A DNA stretch of 64,000 nucleotides from Myxacorys almedinensis A (GTDB lineage: Bacteria; Cyanobacteriota; Cyanobacteriia; Leptolyngbyales; Leptolyngbyaceae), in NCBI RefSeq assembly GCF_010091945.1, contig NZ_WVIE01000005.1, positions 124,001 through 188,000 on the forward strand. The letters are read 5' to 3'. The number at the start of each line of letters is the position of its first letter. Position 1 is the stretch's first letter. This document shows positions 54,743 through 63,181 of the stretch, piece after piece. Made by a program: the position numbers and the translations under genes. The notes beneath the pieces were generated by a model. The model saw nothing but the letters and a program-made list of their open reading frames with translations. It had not been told where the DNA came from and did not search any database.

Positions 54743-55297
54743 GTGACTGACACCCCCCGTCTGCAAGAATTTCAGGCTGAAGTTGTGCGTCTGCAAGAAG
54801 AATTGCAAATGCGCGATCAGCTAGTGCAACAACTGTCTCAAGAATTGTTCCGCTTGGTGAAAGGCAACGTCAATACAACGGCGGCGGCGGTTCCTAGCCA
54901 GCATGAACCCTCAGAACGGCACCTCGACGAGATGCGGGCACTGCGCGAGCAACTCCACGGGATCGAAGAGCAAGTAACGTTTTATCAAGGGCAGATCGAA
55001 GATCGAACTGTCGAGGTTCGCGACCTTAAACAATCGGTTGAAGAACTAACTGAGCGTTCGAGAATGCTGGAGCAAGTGGTGCAAGAACTACCGAAGATTT
55101 ATCGGCAGAAGTTTGCGGAGCGGATGGCACCGGTGAAAGAAAAGGTGGCCATGATTCAGCGCGAAAACCGCCAGCTTCATGCAGAGCTACAGAGTGTGAG
55201 CTACCGTCTAGCTGTGAAAAATCGTCGGGCGTCGGATTTAGATTTACCCAGTTTTGCACGGGGTGATTTGTCGCTGCCTAGTTTTGGCAATGCCTAG
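54743..55297 (+). CDS. Coiled-coil protein, conserved in cyanobacteria, unknown function
   Basis: 184 residues from a GTG with GGAGTAA upstream. Largely one long coiled coil: LQEFQAEVVRLQEELQMRDQLVQQLSQELFRLVKGN (1-45) and REQLHGIEEQVTFYQGQIEDRTVEVRDLKQSVEELTERSRMLEQVVQELPKIYRQKFAERM (about 70-130), with a short tail LDLPSFARGDLSLPSFGNA. The repeated LP-S-F tail motif may be a binding peptide. The stop TAG is provided by the end of a MITE. Confidence 0.75.
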   Translation: MTDTPRLQEFQAEVVRLQEELQMRDQLVQQLSQELFRLVKGNVNTTAAAVPSQHEPSERHLDEMRALREQLHGIEEQVTFYQGQIEDRTVEVRDLKQSVEELTERSRMLEQVVQELPKIYRQKFAERMAPVKEKVAMIQRENRQLHAELQSVSYRLAVKNRRASDLDLPSFARGDLSLPSFGNA

Positions 55298-55401
55298 TGG
55301 TCTGTCAAGATTGAAATGGGGGGACTAGGAGGAGAGGAGGAGCCTCGTAATCGGAACCCTCCACCCCTCTACCCCTCCACTCAACGTTGACACTCTACTA
55401 G
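55293..55401. mobile_element. 109-bp MITE with CTAG ends
   Basis: The left end CTAGTGGTCTGTCAAGATTGA (55293-55313) and the right end, read inverted from 55401, CTAGTAGAGTGTCAACGTTGA match at 16 of 21 positions. Interior G/A-rich then C/T-rich, no ORF. Inner TA at each end would fit TA-targeting IS630/Tc1-type elements; a longer target duplication was not seen. The same left end occurs at 53465. Confidence 0.6.
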
Positions 55402-55526
55402 AGCGGTTTGGCAAATAGCGCAATTAGTCAGGGCAATAATCGCGCTGGTCGAGAGAAGAAGCAAAGGCTCACGATTTGTTAACCTATCTTAAGAAACGAT
55501 AGTTTGACCTCTTGATTTAGTCTCTT

Positions 55527-56180
55527 ATGTTGCTTCGCCCTGATCAACGCCACAAACTCGATAGTTCTGACGATCAACAGTTTTACGATGATCCGCGCTT
55601 TGTCACCCATGTGGATGAAGGATTTATCCAAAGATTGACCGATCTATATCGCAATTCTCTCTCTCCCAATACTCGGATCTTTGACATGATGAGTAGCTGG
55701 GTGTCTCATCTGCCCGATGAGATGGAATTTGAGCATGTCGAAGGGCATGGCATGAATGAAGCAGAACTTGCCAAGAATCCTCGATTGGATCATTACTTTG
55801 TGCAAAATCTGAACGAGAACCCGAAGTTTCCCCTCAACGATCAGTCGTTTGATGCTGTGTTAAACACGGTGTCAATCCAGTATTTGCAGTATCCCGAAGC
55901 GATTTTCGCAGAGATTTATCGGGTTTTGAAACCGGGAGGAATTGCGATCGCGAGTTTCTCCAATCGGATGTTTTATCAAAAAGCGATCGCAGCATGGCGA
56001 GACAATACCGAAGCAGGGCGGGTTGAATTGGTCAAAACTTATTTCAACTCGGTTCCCGGATTTTCTGAACCGAAAGTGATTCAGCATCAGTCTCAAGTTC
56101 CTAGTTTCATGCAAATGCTGGGCATGGGAGGAGGCGACCCGTTTTACGCTGTGATTGGGACTCGCGCAAACACGCAGTGA
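55527..56180 (+). CDS. SAM-dependent methyltransferase-like protein
   Basis: 217 residues. Class-I Rossmann elements are partly altered: TRIFDMMSSWVSHLP in the place of motif I (no GxGxG), ...HVEGHGMNEAEL, DAVLNTVSIQYLQYPEAIFAEIYRVLKPGGIAIASFSNRMFYQKAIAAW for motifs III-IV. Common in cyanobacteria as an uncharacterised methyltransferase-domain protein. The missing glycine-rich loop questions SAM binding. Not in a visible operon; the MITE lies 125 nt upstream. Confidence 0.8.
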   Translation: MLLRPDQRHKLDSSDDQQFYDDPRFVTHVDEGFIQRLTDLYRNSLSPNTRIFDMMSSWVSHLPDEMEFEHVEGHGMNEAELAKNPRLDHYFVQNLNENPKFPLNDQSFDAVLNTVSIQYLQYPEAIFAEIYRVLKPGGIAIASFSNRMFYQKAIAAWRDNTEAGRVELVKTYFNSVPGFSEPKVIQHQSQVPSFMQMLGMGGGDPFYAVIGTRANTQ

Positions 56181-56260
56181 CCGCTATAATCACTACCCAG
56201 TCATTTCACTAGATTGAGGAAAGATACTGATGAATTCCAGTGAAAAATCAATTTAGTATT

Positions 56261-56407
56261 ATGCCTCAATCTAACGGCATGACGGACACACAAAATGACA
56301 GAGACATAGACGACTTTATCGACAAGATTCATTGCGGAGATTGCTTAACTATACTGAGTTCAATGCCAAGTCAATCCATTGATTTAGTTGCGGCTTCTCC
56401 TCCTTAG
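56261..56407 (+). pseudogene. Truncated DNA methyltransferase (stops at the SPPY motif)
   Basis: A 48-codon frame begins ATG 56261 (MPQSNGMTDTQNDRD...) and shows the opening of an N4-C/N6-A DNA methyltransferase: DKIHCGDCLTILSSMPSQSIDLVAASPP, then TAG where the Tyr of SPPY is expected, followed by an AKKRN-like read-through. The nonsense codon sits exactly at the catalytic Tyr; no further homologous sequence is seen before the next gene. A remnant of a horizontally acquired enzyme, or a sequencing error at one base. Confidence 0.7.
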
Positions 56408-56453
56408 GCAAAGAAAAGGAATCGCATAAAACCTTAAAGATTAAAGATTTTTT

Positions 56454-57809
56454 CTACTTTCCATCCTTCTCTAGCCAAGCCCGCATCTTCCCTGGATTCA
56501 ACAATCCGTAAGGGTCAACTTTCTGTTTAAATTGAAGTTGAGCCGTGTCTACCATTTTCATACCGCCGTCTTCAATCAAATACGTATGGGGATTGAAAAT
56601 ATAAGCCCCTTTAGACTCGTGATATTTAATAATCTCATTGAGGCGTTCTTCGGTAGAATAGCGAACTAATTGAAGGGAGGCAGGGCGTGCTGTTCCGCCA
56701 TAGCGCAAAAACTCTAAATGCATCATCACTTCATCTCCAAAATGATGATACATATGCTCAAGAAGTTGTAAATTCTTGTCATCTGGAAATAGGGTTTGTA
56801 GATAGGTAATCGTTGGGTCAACGCTGCGAGCATGAAGTGTCGTATGATTCCAAGAATATTCTGCGATCGCGGCTCCTCTACTCGCATCTTGGGCGCTTTT
56901 TTGATACACAATTGTGCCCTTAAAATCTTTTACAAATTCATTTAATGGTTCTAAACAGGTTTCAGAAATCATGAGGAAAGCACAATGCGTTCCCTCAGGA
57001 AGGTAGCTTTTGAGGGCAGCAAAATACTTTGGGATCGGATCAGGACAAATACACACTAATTTCTTGATCATTCCATCTGCATCACTCAGCGTTTGACCAA
57101 ATTGCGCCGCGCTCATGAAATCGGAAAACGACACAATGATTTCTGTCCAAGGATATGCCGGAGCCAAGGGAATTTCTAGTTCGGTAATAATGCCATTGGT
57201 GCCGTAGGCGTGCGCCACTTTGTAAACGTCATCGCCTCGCAGTTCGATCGCGCGGGGCTGATCTTCCATCGTCACCACTCGAACAGCTAAAAGATTGCCG
57301 CGATCGCGCAGTTGTCCGTACGTTACCGAGCCAATTCCACCACTGCCGCCACCAACAAAGCCACCGATCGTTGCCGTTCGATAGGTCGAAGGAGCCATGC
57401 GAATTTCCCAGCCGATGTCTCGCGTTTGCTTGTCGATCGCAGCTAACTTTGCTCCAGGCTCCACACAGGCTAAACCGGGTTTCATCCACTTCACGGCGCT
57501 CATTCTCGTCATATCCAAAATGACGCCCCCTGCAAGCGGAATGCACTGTCCGTAATTTCCGGTTCCTGCACCTCGCACCGTTAGCGGAATTTTGTAGTTC
57601 ACACATGCCTGAGCCACACGCAACACCTCGGCTTCGTTCGCTGGGCGGATCACGACATCGCCTACCTTGTCTTTGAGTTGAGGCGTGAGGACAGGGCTGA
57701 AGTGATAGTAATCCTGCGATAGTTTGGCGACTTGGTTCGGTTCGGTGATGAGGTCGAGTCCGTTAAGGTCGCTCAAAAGCGCGTCTAAATTGGTGGTAGG
57801 TAAGGTCAT
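56454..57809 (-). CDS. FAD-binding oxidase/dehydrogenase (GlcD/VAO-type)
   Basis: 451 residues. N-terminal FAD PP-loop: VRGAGTGNYGQCIPLAGGVILDMTRMSAVKW, ...ATIGGFVGGGSGGIGSVTYGQLRDRGNLLAVRVVT; C terminus YLIEDGGMKMVDTAQLQFKQKVDPYGLLNPGKMRAWL is the standard ending of GlcD-type 2-hydroxyacid dehydrogenases. Substrate unknown. Last gene of a minus-strand run: amidohydrolase, two DUF29 genes, this gene; 37 nt from the DUF29 gene before it. Confidence 0.9.
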   Translation of the reverse strand: MTLPTTNLDALLSDLNGLDLITEPNQVAKLSQDYYHFSPVLTPQLKDKVGDVVIRPANEAEVLRVAQACVNYKIPLTVRGAGTGNYGQCIPLAGGVILDMTRMSAVKWMKPGLACVEPGAKLAAIDKQTRDIGWEIRMAPSTYRTATIGGFVGGGSGGIGSVTYGQLRDRGNLLAVRVVTMEDQPRAIELRGDDVYKVAHAYGTNGIITELEIPLAPAYPWTEIIVSFSDFMSAAQFGQTLSDADGMIKKLVCICPDPIPKYFAALKSYLPEGTHCAFLMISETCLEPLNEFVKDFKGTIVYQKSAQDASRGAAIAEYSWNHTTLHARSVDPTITYLQTLFPDDKNLQLLEHMYHHFGDEVMMHLEFLRYGGTARPASLQLVRYSTEERLNEIIKYHESKGAYIFNPHTYLIEDGGMKMVDTAQLQFKQKVDPYGLLNPGKMRAWLEKDGK

Positions 57810-57846
57810 GATGCTGATGAAGCCTTAGTATGTCTAAACTATAAGG

Positions 57847-58302
57847 CTATTCAGGGAGAAATTTAGTATCTAAAACCTCTGAAATCGAGTAAGGGCAAGC
57901 TTGGGGAAAGGTTTCAGGAGATAAACCGGTTTCTGCTGCGGCTTGGGCAACAGCGTTTCGATAGCATTTCTCAAGCACCGCACTTGGATAAGCGTTGAGA
58001 CTGGGAGAATCTTCGATGATGTCTTCAATTCGCTGACGATGCTCGACGATGCTACCTTTCCAACTACCGCTTCTCCTGTTAGGTTGATGGTGCCATTTCA
58101 GGAGGTGCACTAAAAGAACGATGAGATTACTTCTCAACCGTTGGCGTTCTCGGCGTGCCATTCCTTCTAGTTCCTCGATCACATTTTTCCAATCTACGGA
58201 CGAATAATCGTGATGCTTTAGTTTTTGGATTGTGCTTTCAATCCACTGAAAATAGTCTGCTTCGTAGACATCTGATTGACGGGATTCTAAATCTGTATTC
58301 AT
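57847..58302 (-). CDS. DUF29 family protein (second of a tandem pair)
   Basis: 151 residues. YEADYFQWIESTIQKLKHHDYSSVDWKNVIEELEGMARRERQRLRSNLIVLLVHLLKWHHQPNRRSGSWKGSIVEHRQRIEDIIEDSPSL and ETFPQACPYSISEVLDTKFLPE are the DUF29 hallmarks. All-helical, function unknown. 12 nt downstream of its paralog; the two share roughly half of their visible residues, indicating tandem duplication. Confidence 0.92.
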   Translation of the reverse strand: MNTDLESRQSDVYEADYFQWIESTIQKLKHHDYSSVDWKNVIEELEGMARRERQRLRSNLIVLLVHLLKWHHQPNRRSGSWKGSIVEHRQRIEDIIEDSPSLNAYPSAVLEKCYRNAVAQAAAETGLSPETFPQACPYSISEVLDTKFLPE

Positions 58303-58314
58303 GATTGAATTACC

Positions 58315-58785
58315 TTATTTATGTGTTTGATTAGAGGATGATTCAGGGAGGAAGCTGGAGTCTAAAATCTTGATCACTGAGTAAGGGCAAACCGGAGGAA
58401 AGGTTTCAGGTGACAGACGTGTTTGGATCGCGGCTTGTTCGATTGCATCTGTATAGCTCTCAGGGATGATCTCTTCTAAAAATGGCTGCAAGCTGGGTGA
58501 ATCTCTCAATGCTTTTCGGATTCGTCTGCGATGTTCGGCAATGCTGTTTTGCCAACTGATACTTCTTTTTTCGGGCTGGTAGTGCCACTTGAGTAGATGG
58601 ATCAAAACAATCGTGAGATTGCTCTCAAATCCTCTACGCTCACCCCGTCCCAGATCTTCAATTTCCTCGATTAAGTTGTCCCAATCTATATTGGTGTAGT
58701 CGCGATCTTTTAAGTTGGAGACCGTCGTTTCAATCCACTTCAAATAGTCAGTTTCATATAGCTTGGTTTGTAGATGTATGTTCAT
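58315..58785 (-). CDS. DUF29 family protein (first of a tandem pair)
   Basis: 156 residues. YETDYLKWIETTVSNLKDRDYTNIDWDNLIEEIEDLGRGERRGFESNLTIVLIHLLKWHYQPEKRSISWQNSIAEHRRRIRKALRDSPSL and ETFPPVCPYSVIKILDSSFLPE match the neighbour block by block. 18 nt after the amidohydrolase gene. Function unknown. Confidence 0.92.
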   Translation of the reverse strand: MNIHLQTKLYETDYLKWIETTVSNLKDRDYTNIDWDNLIEEIEDLGRGERRGFESNLTIVLIHLLKWHYQPEKRSISWQNSIAEHRRRIRKALRDSPSLQPFLEEIIPESYTDAIEQAAIQTRLSPETFPPVCPYSVIKILDSSFLPESSSNQTHK

Positions 58786-58803
58786 TGCAAACGACTCCTA
58801 AAA

Positions 58804-60138
58804 CTACTTCACAAATAGGTCATCTAACTCAGCATAATCGGGTAATGCCGTATCGATCGCGGTTCCGTTTCTGAGAACGATTCGATCGTGCTGCGATCGC
58901 GACAAGAGTTCACTGTAGTTTCGCGCTTTGAATAAAATTAAATCCGCAGGCAGACCAACGCCAATCCGCCCCACATCAGGTAACCCCATCAGATCTGCTG
59001 GAGTTGACGTAATAGAGTTGACCCAATCTCCATAAGGATGATCGAGGTGAGCAATGCGAACAGACATGTTAAAAACTTCAAGCCCATCATGATCACCAAA
59101 TGCAAAAAATGGATCTCGGCAATTATCAGATGCGATCGCAACCGGAACCTTAGCTTGCTTAAGTTCGTGCAATAACGTCACGCCTCGCCAACGGGGAGTT
59201 TGTTTCGGCATTCGACCCTGCAAATATAGATTGCACATCGGTAAGCTTACTACTCCAATTCCAGCTTTTTTTACAAGTTGAATTGTTTTATTTGCCTCAG
59301 CATTTTCCTGAACTGCCAAACTACAGCAATGCCCGCACACCACGTTACCTTTGTATTTATGACGGATAATGGCTTGTGCAATATGTCGCAAAGTTATTGA
59401 ATTTGAATCATTCGTTTCATCGCTATGAAAATCAAGATTGAGATTGCGATCTTTTGCCAACGCAAACACTCGATCTAATTGTTGATCAATGTCAGGATTC
59501 ATGTAAGCAACACCGCCTAAAATACCCTCTGATTCGGCAACTAAATCAGCTAATTTATCACCTTCAGGTGCAAGAAAATAATCTAACGGTACAAGCGAAA
59601 CGGCTTGAAGAATCATGCGATTAGCACAAGGCGCAACTCCGGAGGAACCATGCCACTGTCGCCTCAATTCTCGAAACACACTGAAGCTCATCTCGCCCTG
59701 TTTTCCAAATGCATCAATATGTGTGCGAATTGCGGCGGTGCCGTGGGCATAACTGCACTTTAACCCAAATTCCATTCGGCGATAAACCTCGTCCGCATTC
59801 CACTTTTTAGCGTCAGATTGTGCGGTTTTGAGGGCGCTATCAAACGTGCCATCCGGGTTTGGCGTGCGCGGCGAACTGTGCCCTTTGTCTAAATGCGTGT
59901 GCAAATCCACAAAGCACGCCAGCACCATGCCTCCTTTTAGATCTAACGATGGATAGGTGTAACTATCAAAGGTTCCGGCCGCTAAAATCGTTGAAATTGA
60001 CCCATCGGCAATCTCTAAATCCACAAGCAGTAAGCCATCGTTTGCGGCTTTGCGGCTTGTCCATTTATTGCCGCTCACAATCAGCGACGATGGGATGTGG
60101 GCATTTCGGAGCCAGTAATGGGTTGCATCAAAAATCAT
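58804..60138 (-). CDS. Amidohydrolase, cytosine-deaminase-like
   Basis: 444 residues from ATG 60138 (a TTG at 60165 opens the frame). Metal site: first HxH in FVDLHTHLDKGH, His in VVCGHCCSLA, Asp in IASDNCRDPF, all as in the cytosine deaminase/isoguanine deaminase branch of amidohydrolases. DVGRIGVGLPADLILFKARNYSELL near the C terminus is also typical. The substrate is not certain (cytosine, isoguanine or related). It opens the minus-strand unit followed by DUF29 x2 and the FAD oxidase. Confidence 0.88.
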   Translation of the reverse strand: MIFDATHYWLRNAHIPSSLIVSGNKWTSRKAANDGLLLVDLEIADGSISTILAAGTFDSYTYPSLDLKGGMVLACFVDLHTHLDKGHSSPRTPNPDGTFDSALKTAQSDAKKWNADEVYRRMEFGLKCSYAHGTAAIRTHIDAFGKQGEMSFSVFRELRRQWHGSSGVAPCANRMILQAVSLVPLDYFLAPEGDKLADLVAESEGILGGVAYMNPDIDQQLDRVFALAKDRNLNLDFHSDETNDSNSITLRHIAQAIIRHKYKGNVVCGHCCSLAVQENAEANKTIQLVKKAGIGVVSLPMCNLYLQGRMPKQTPRWRGVTLLHELKQAKVPVAIASDNCRDPFFAFGDHDGLEVFNMSVRIAHLDHPYGDWVNSITSTPADLMGLPDVGRIGVGLPADLILFKARNYSELLSRSQHDRIVLRNGTAIDTALPDYAELDDLFVK

Positions 60139-60403
60139 AGGAGGCAAGTAGCTGTAAGGACTCAAATATGTATTATTTTCAGCGATCGCGGCTAAGAATC
60201 GTTTGGTCGGTTCATTCTAAACGAGAGTTGCCCTCTGATTTCTCTGCCCTGCTTCATCGAGCCAACGTAAACCCCACTGTAAAACTAAGACAACCTCAGC
60301 ATTTTTATCGGGCTTTATCTAAATTTGGTTTCTTTTCCCGCCTCGCTCTTCTCATCTCTTGAAGATCGACTAAGATTGGCTTGAGAGATCCCAGGTATGT
60401 CTT

Positions 60404-61420
60404 ATGCGTCGTCGCTCTTCTTCAGTTTCGAGTCGGTATTTCCTAGCTCGGTTGCGCCCGTTGGGGCGTCCCATGGTTTGGGGCCCTGCGATCGCGCTAT
60501 TGCTGCTCACGTTGTTCACTTGGGATTGGTGGACTCGCCCCGAATGGTCAGCCTATTTTAGTGAAAGCCCCAACCGTGAAGAACCTGTCTCGCGAGAAGA
60601 TCAAGCGATCGGGGCAGACATTGATTCGCTGCCCGTTTTGCTCAATGACATTGGCATCCGGTCAGGCAGCAATCAAGCCAAGCCAGCAGAACAACCCGCG
60701 CTGGGTCAACCGGGGGGAACCACCGCACCCCAAAGTTTAGGAAGTAATGCAGCGAGTTTGGCAACTGCGTTTCCTGAAACCACTCCCGCTCAACCCGGAA
60801 TTTTTGGCGCGCTCAATAATGGTCTAGCAAATCAATATGGTCAGGCAGTTTCACCAAATAGTGGACAAAGCGACTCTGCTGCCCAACCGAGTGTAGCAGG
60901 CGAAAATCTCTTCGGCTTGGCTCCCCTTTCGCCGACCGTTCCTACAAAAAGCCCCTTACAAGAGGCGATGACTCGTCTTGATGCAACACCTGCCTCAACT
61001 CCATCAGGGGGAAATCTGCCCACCAGACTTGCTGATCAGCCGCCCATGCCGGTTGAAGGAACAACCCGCTTGGACAGTCCGGGCATTGATGCGACGAAGC
61101 CAACTCAACCGGCTAGCAATTCCTACACCACTCTAGTTGAAGGGTCTCAACCCTACGCTCCGCCAGCAAACTATCCTGCTACGGTAGCGCCCCCAGTTGC
61201 GTCGCCGTCCATCGGTCCAAACAGCAACTTGCCGCCGCTAAACTTGGCAGATCCGGTCGGGCAACCTGTCGCGCCAACACCCGCCAACCCGTTTGGAACC
61301 TCTGTTTACGGCTCTCCCTCTTCTACCCTAGATGCGCCAGCACAGCCCTTTTCAGCACCTCGCCAAATTCCAGGACGAACGATCGGCGGCGGGAAAATTA
61401 ACACGTTCTCAAATCCTTAG
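60404..61420 (+). CDS. Single-pass membrane protein with Pro/Ser/Ala-rich exterior, unknown function
   Basis: 338 residues. Basic N terminus MRRRSSSVSSRYFLARLRPLGRP, one hydrophobic helix at about 24-46 (GRPMVWGPAIALLLLTLFTWDWW), then ~290 residues of disordered, Pro-, Ser- and Ala-rich sequence with GTTRLDSPG-like motifs and a C-terminal PGRTIGGGKINTFSNP. Looks like a cell-envelope protein anchored by its N terminus (type II orientation). I know no function. Confidence 0.7.
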   Translation: MRRRSSSVSSRYFLARLRPLGRPMVWGPAIALLLLTLFTWDWWTRPEWSAYFSESPNREEPVSREDQAIGADIDSLPVLLNDIGIRSGSNQAKPAEQPALGQPGGTTAPQSLGSNAASLATAFPETTPAQPGIFGALNNGLANQYGQAVSPNSGQSDSAAQPSVAGENLFGLAPLSPTVPTKSPLQEAMTRLDATPASTPSGGNLPTRLADQPPMPVEGTTRLDSPGIDATKPTQPASNSYTTLVEGSQPYAPPANYPATVAPPVASPSIGPNSNLPPLNLADPVGQPVAPTPANPFGTSVYGSPSSTLDAPAQPFSAPRQIPGRTIGGGKINTFSNP

Positions 61421-61487
61421 CAACGATTTCTCCTGCTTTAGCGAGGCGAAGCTAGCGACGTTGGACATAGTGCAATTTTGGGATATT

Positions 61488-61517
61488 GGGTTAACATTTG
61501 GTTAAGTTAGAGTTAAG
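61488..61517 (-). promoter_or_regulatory. Pho-box-like triple direct repeat
   Basis: Read on the minus strand: CTTAACTC-TAA-CTTAACCA-AAT-GTTAACCC, three 8-bp units with exactly 3-bp spacing, the layout of cyanobacterial SphR (PhoB) boxes (consensus YTTAAYYW). The middle unit fits the consensus fully, the outer ones partly. It lies 134 nt upstream of the gene at 61651, which is on the opposite strand to the repeat orientation. Possible phosphate control; not certain. Confidence 0.4.
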
Positions 61518-61650
61518 CTAAGAAACTACTCCCGATCTAAATAGCGATCGCGGGAATTCTAGGTCATCCATGTTCGCCAGTTTCGGCAAGCGATGGCATT
61601 TTTTGTGAACTGAAATGGAGAAAGCTCTTTAAATGAGGAGATAAGAAAAG

Positions 61651-61902
61651 ATGTCGGATCAATATAACTTTTTGTACCCTCGCAGTCGCTATCGCGGCGC
61701 GGTTAAGCCTGAAAACTTGGTCTTCAATGCCAATTTGCAAGAATTTTCTCAGCGCGTGAGCTATATTTCCTGTCTGGAAACAGGCGGTAAGCTGTCGCCG
61801 GAAGAATCTTATCGAGAGATTCGATCGCTTTGGAAACAGCTTAAAAAAAGCCGGAAACAGCTAGGCATTGGGACTAACAATCCGAATTCAGATAATTCTT
61901 AG
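61651..61902 (+). CDS. Small conserved cyanobacterial protein (83 residues)
   Basis: MSDQYNFLYPRSRYRGAVKPENLVFNANLQEFSQRVSYISCLETGGKLSPEESYREIRSLWKQLKKSRKQL: a helical, basic protein with a highly conserved YPRSRYRG start. AGGAG-like GAGGAG at 61633-61640 precedes the ATG. Small hypotheticals of this form are common in cyanobacteria; no function known to me. Possible Pho-box upstream. Confidence 0.8.
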   Translation: MSDQYNFLYPRSRYRGAVKPENLVFNANLQEFSQRVSYISCLETGGKLSPEESYREIRSLWKQLKKSRKQLGIGTNNPNSDNS

Positions 61903-62044
61903 TCAAGATGGCAGCTACGGCTCAGCAGTGCTGCGCTGTTCTCAGATCTGTATTCTGATAAACGTCTGAATTTTGATAATCGTTTAGACTTGTTGTTAGC
62001 AAAAGGGCTACCAAACAAACACTACACTGTCATGACAAACACTG

Positions 62045-63178
62045 TCATGCGACAGAAGAAAGGGGTTGTCTGGCGGCAACACGCTGATAGTACTGTTGCA
62101 ACTGCTTCGTCGCGGCTGCCCAACTCCAGCGTTCTGCCTCTTGCCGTGCATTACGGCGCAATGTTTCTCGCTCTTCTGTTTGAGACAAAAGATAACGGGT
62201 GGCTACGATCGCACCTCCATCATCGTTTGGATCAAACAAAAATCCGTTTACCCCGTCTTCCACAATGTCGGGAATTCCCCCCGATCGCGCTGCCACCACC
62301 GGGCAACCCGCCGCCATCGCTTCCAGCAACACTAGCCCCAACGTCTCCGTGCGAGAGGGAAACACAAAAGCATCGGCAGAGGCAAAGGCAGACGCCAATT
62401 CCTGCCCTCCAAGATAGCCCACAAAATGGGTTGGCGTGTTGGCAAAATGCTTCTCCAACGCTTGCCGATTAGGTCCATCTCCCACCAAGGCTAAGCGGGC
62501 ATTGGGAATCGCATCGAGAATCGGTTTGATGCGATCGATTTCTTTTTCGGCAGAAAGACGACCCACATAAAGCAGTAATGGGGCTTCGGGATGCCCTTGG
62601 CTCAAGCGATTCCGCATGGCTAAGCTAGCGAGATGGGGCTGAAAGGTTTCGGTATCCACTCCTCTTTGCCACAAATTTACCCGCTCGATGCCGTGTTCTG
62701 ACAGAGCGTGCAGCATTGCTGTAGACGTACACAAATTTATCGCCGCTTGGTTATGTCCAGCCTTTAGGAGTTCCCACAGCACCCCTTCTAACATGCCCAA
62801 GCCGTAATGGTGGAGATATTCGGGCAGATGGGTATGGTAAGACGCGATTAATGGAATGTTTAGAGACTTGCTATAGAATAAGCCAGCCAATCCAAGAACA
62901 GCAGGATTCACAATGTGAACAAGGTCGGGTTTGAAGTTGGATAATTCATACCCGATCGCAGGTCGTGGCAACGACATCTTCAATTCTGGATATAACGGTA
63001 ACGGAAATCCAGACACGCCATAAATTCTTGCGCCTTTATATTCAGTCAATCCCCCGTCGGGCGAGAAAATCAAGACTTCATCACCCAGGCGTTGGAGGTG
63101 ATCAACCGTGTGCCGCAACCGAGTAACAATGCCATCAACTTTTGGGAGAAACGTCTCAGTAAACAAAGCGATTCGCAT
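62045..63178 (-). CDS. sqdX: Sulfoquinovosyltransferase (sulfolipid synthase)
   Basis: Transfers sulfoquinovose from UDP-sulfoquinovose to diacylglycerol, giving the thylakoid lipid SQDG. 377 residues, GT4 type: MRIALFTETFLPKVDGIVTRLRHTVDHLQRLGDEVLIFSPDGG, IVNPAVLGLAGLFYSKSLNIPLIASYHTHLPEYLHHYGLG, LLYVGRLSAEKEIDRIKP and FPSRTETLGLVLLEAMAAGCPVVAARSGGIPDIVEDGVNG. Placed after sqdB with one small ORF between them, the common cyanobacterial order. Translation start 3 nt after that ORF. Confidence 0.95.
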   Translation of the reverse strand: MRIALFTETFLPKVDGIVTRLRHTVDHLQRLGDEVLIFSPDGGLTEYKGARIYGVSGFPLPLYPELKMSLPRPAIGYELSNFKPDLVHIVNPAVLGLAGLFYSKSLNIPLIASYHTHLPEYLHHYGLGMLEGVLWELLKAGHNQAAINLCTSTAMLHALSEHGIERVNLWQRGVDTETFQPHLASLAMRNRLSQGHPEAPLLLYVGRLSAEKEIDRIKPILDAIPNARLALVGDGPNRQALEKHFANTPTHFVGYLGGQELASAFASADAFVFPSRTETLGLVLLEAMAAGCPVVAARSGGIPDIVEDGVNGFLFDPNDDGGAIVATRYLLSQTEERETLRRNARQEAERWSWAAATKQLQQYYQRVAARQPLSSVA

Positions 63179-63181
63179 AAA

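Noticed and set aside
60168-60362. 64-codon ORF between the amidohydrolase and the 338-residue membrane protein
   Set aside because: No ribosome site, no conserved pattern; it sits in a divergent promoter region.
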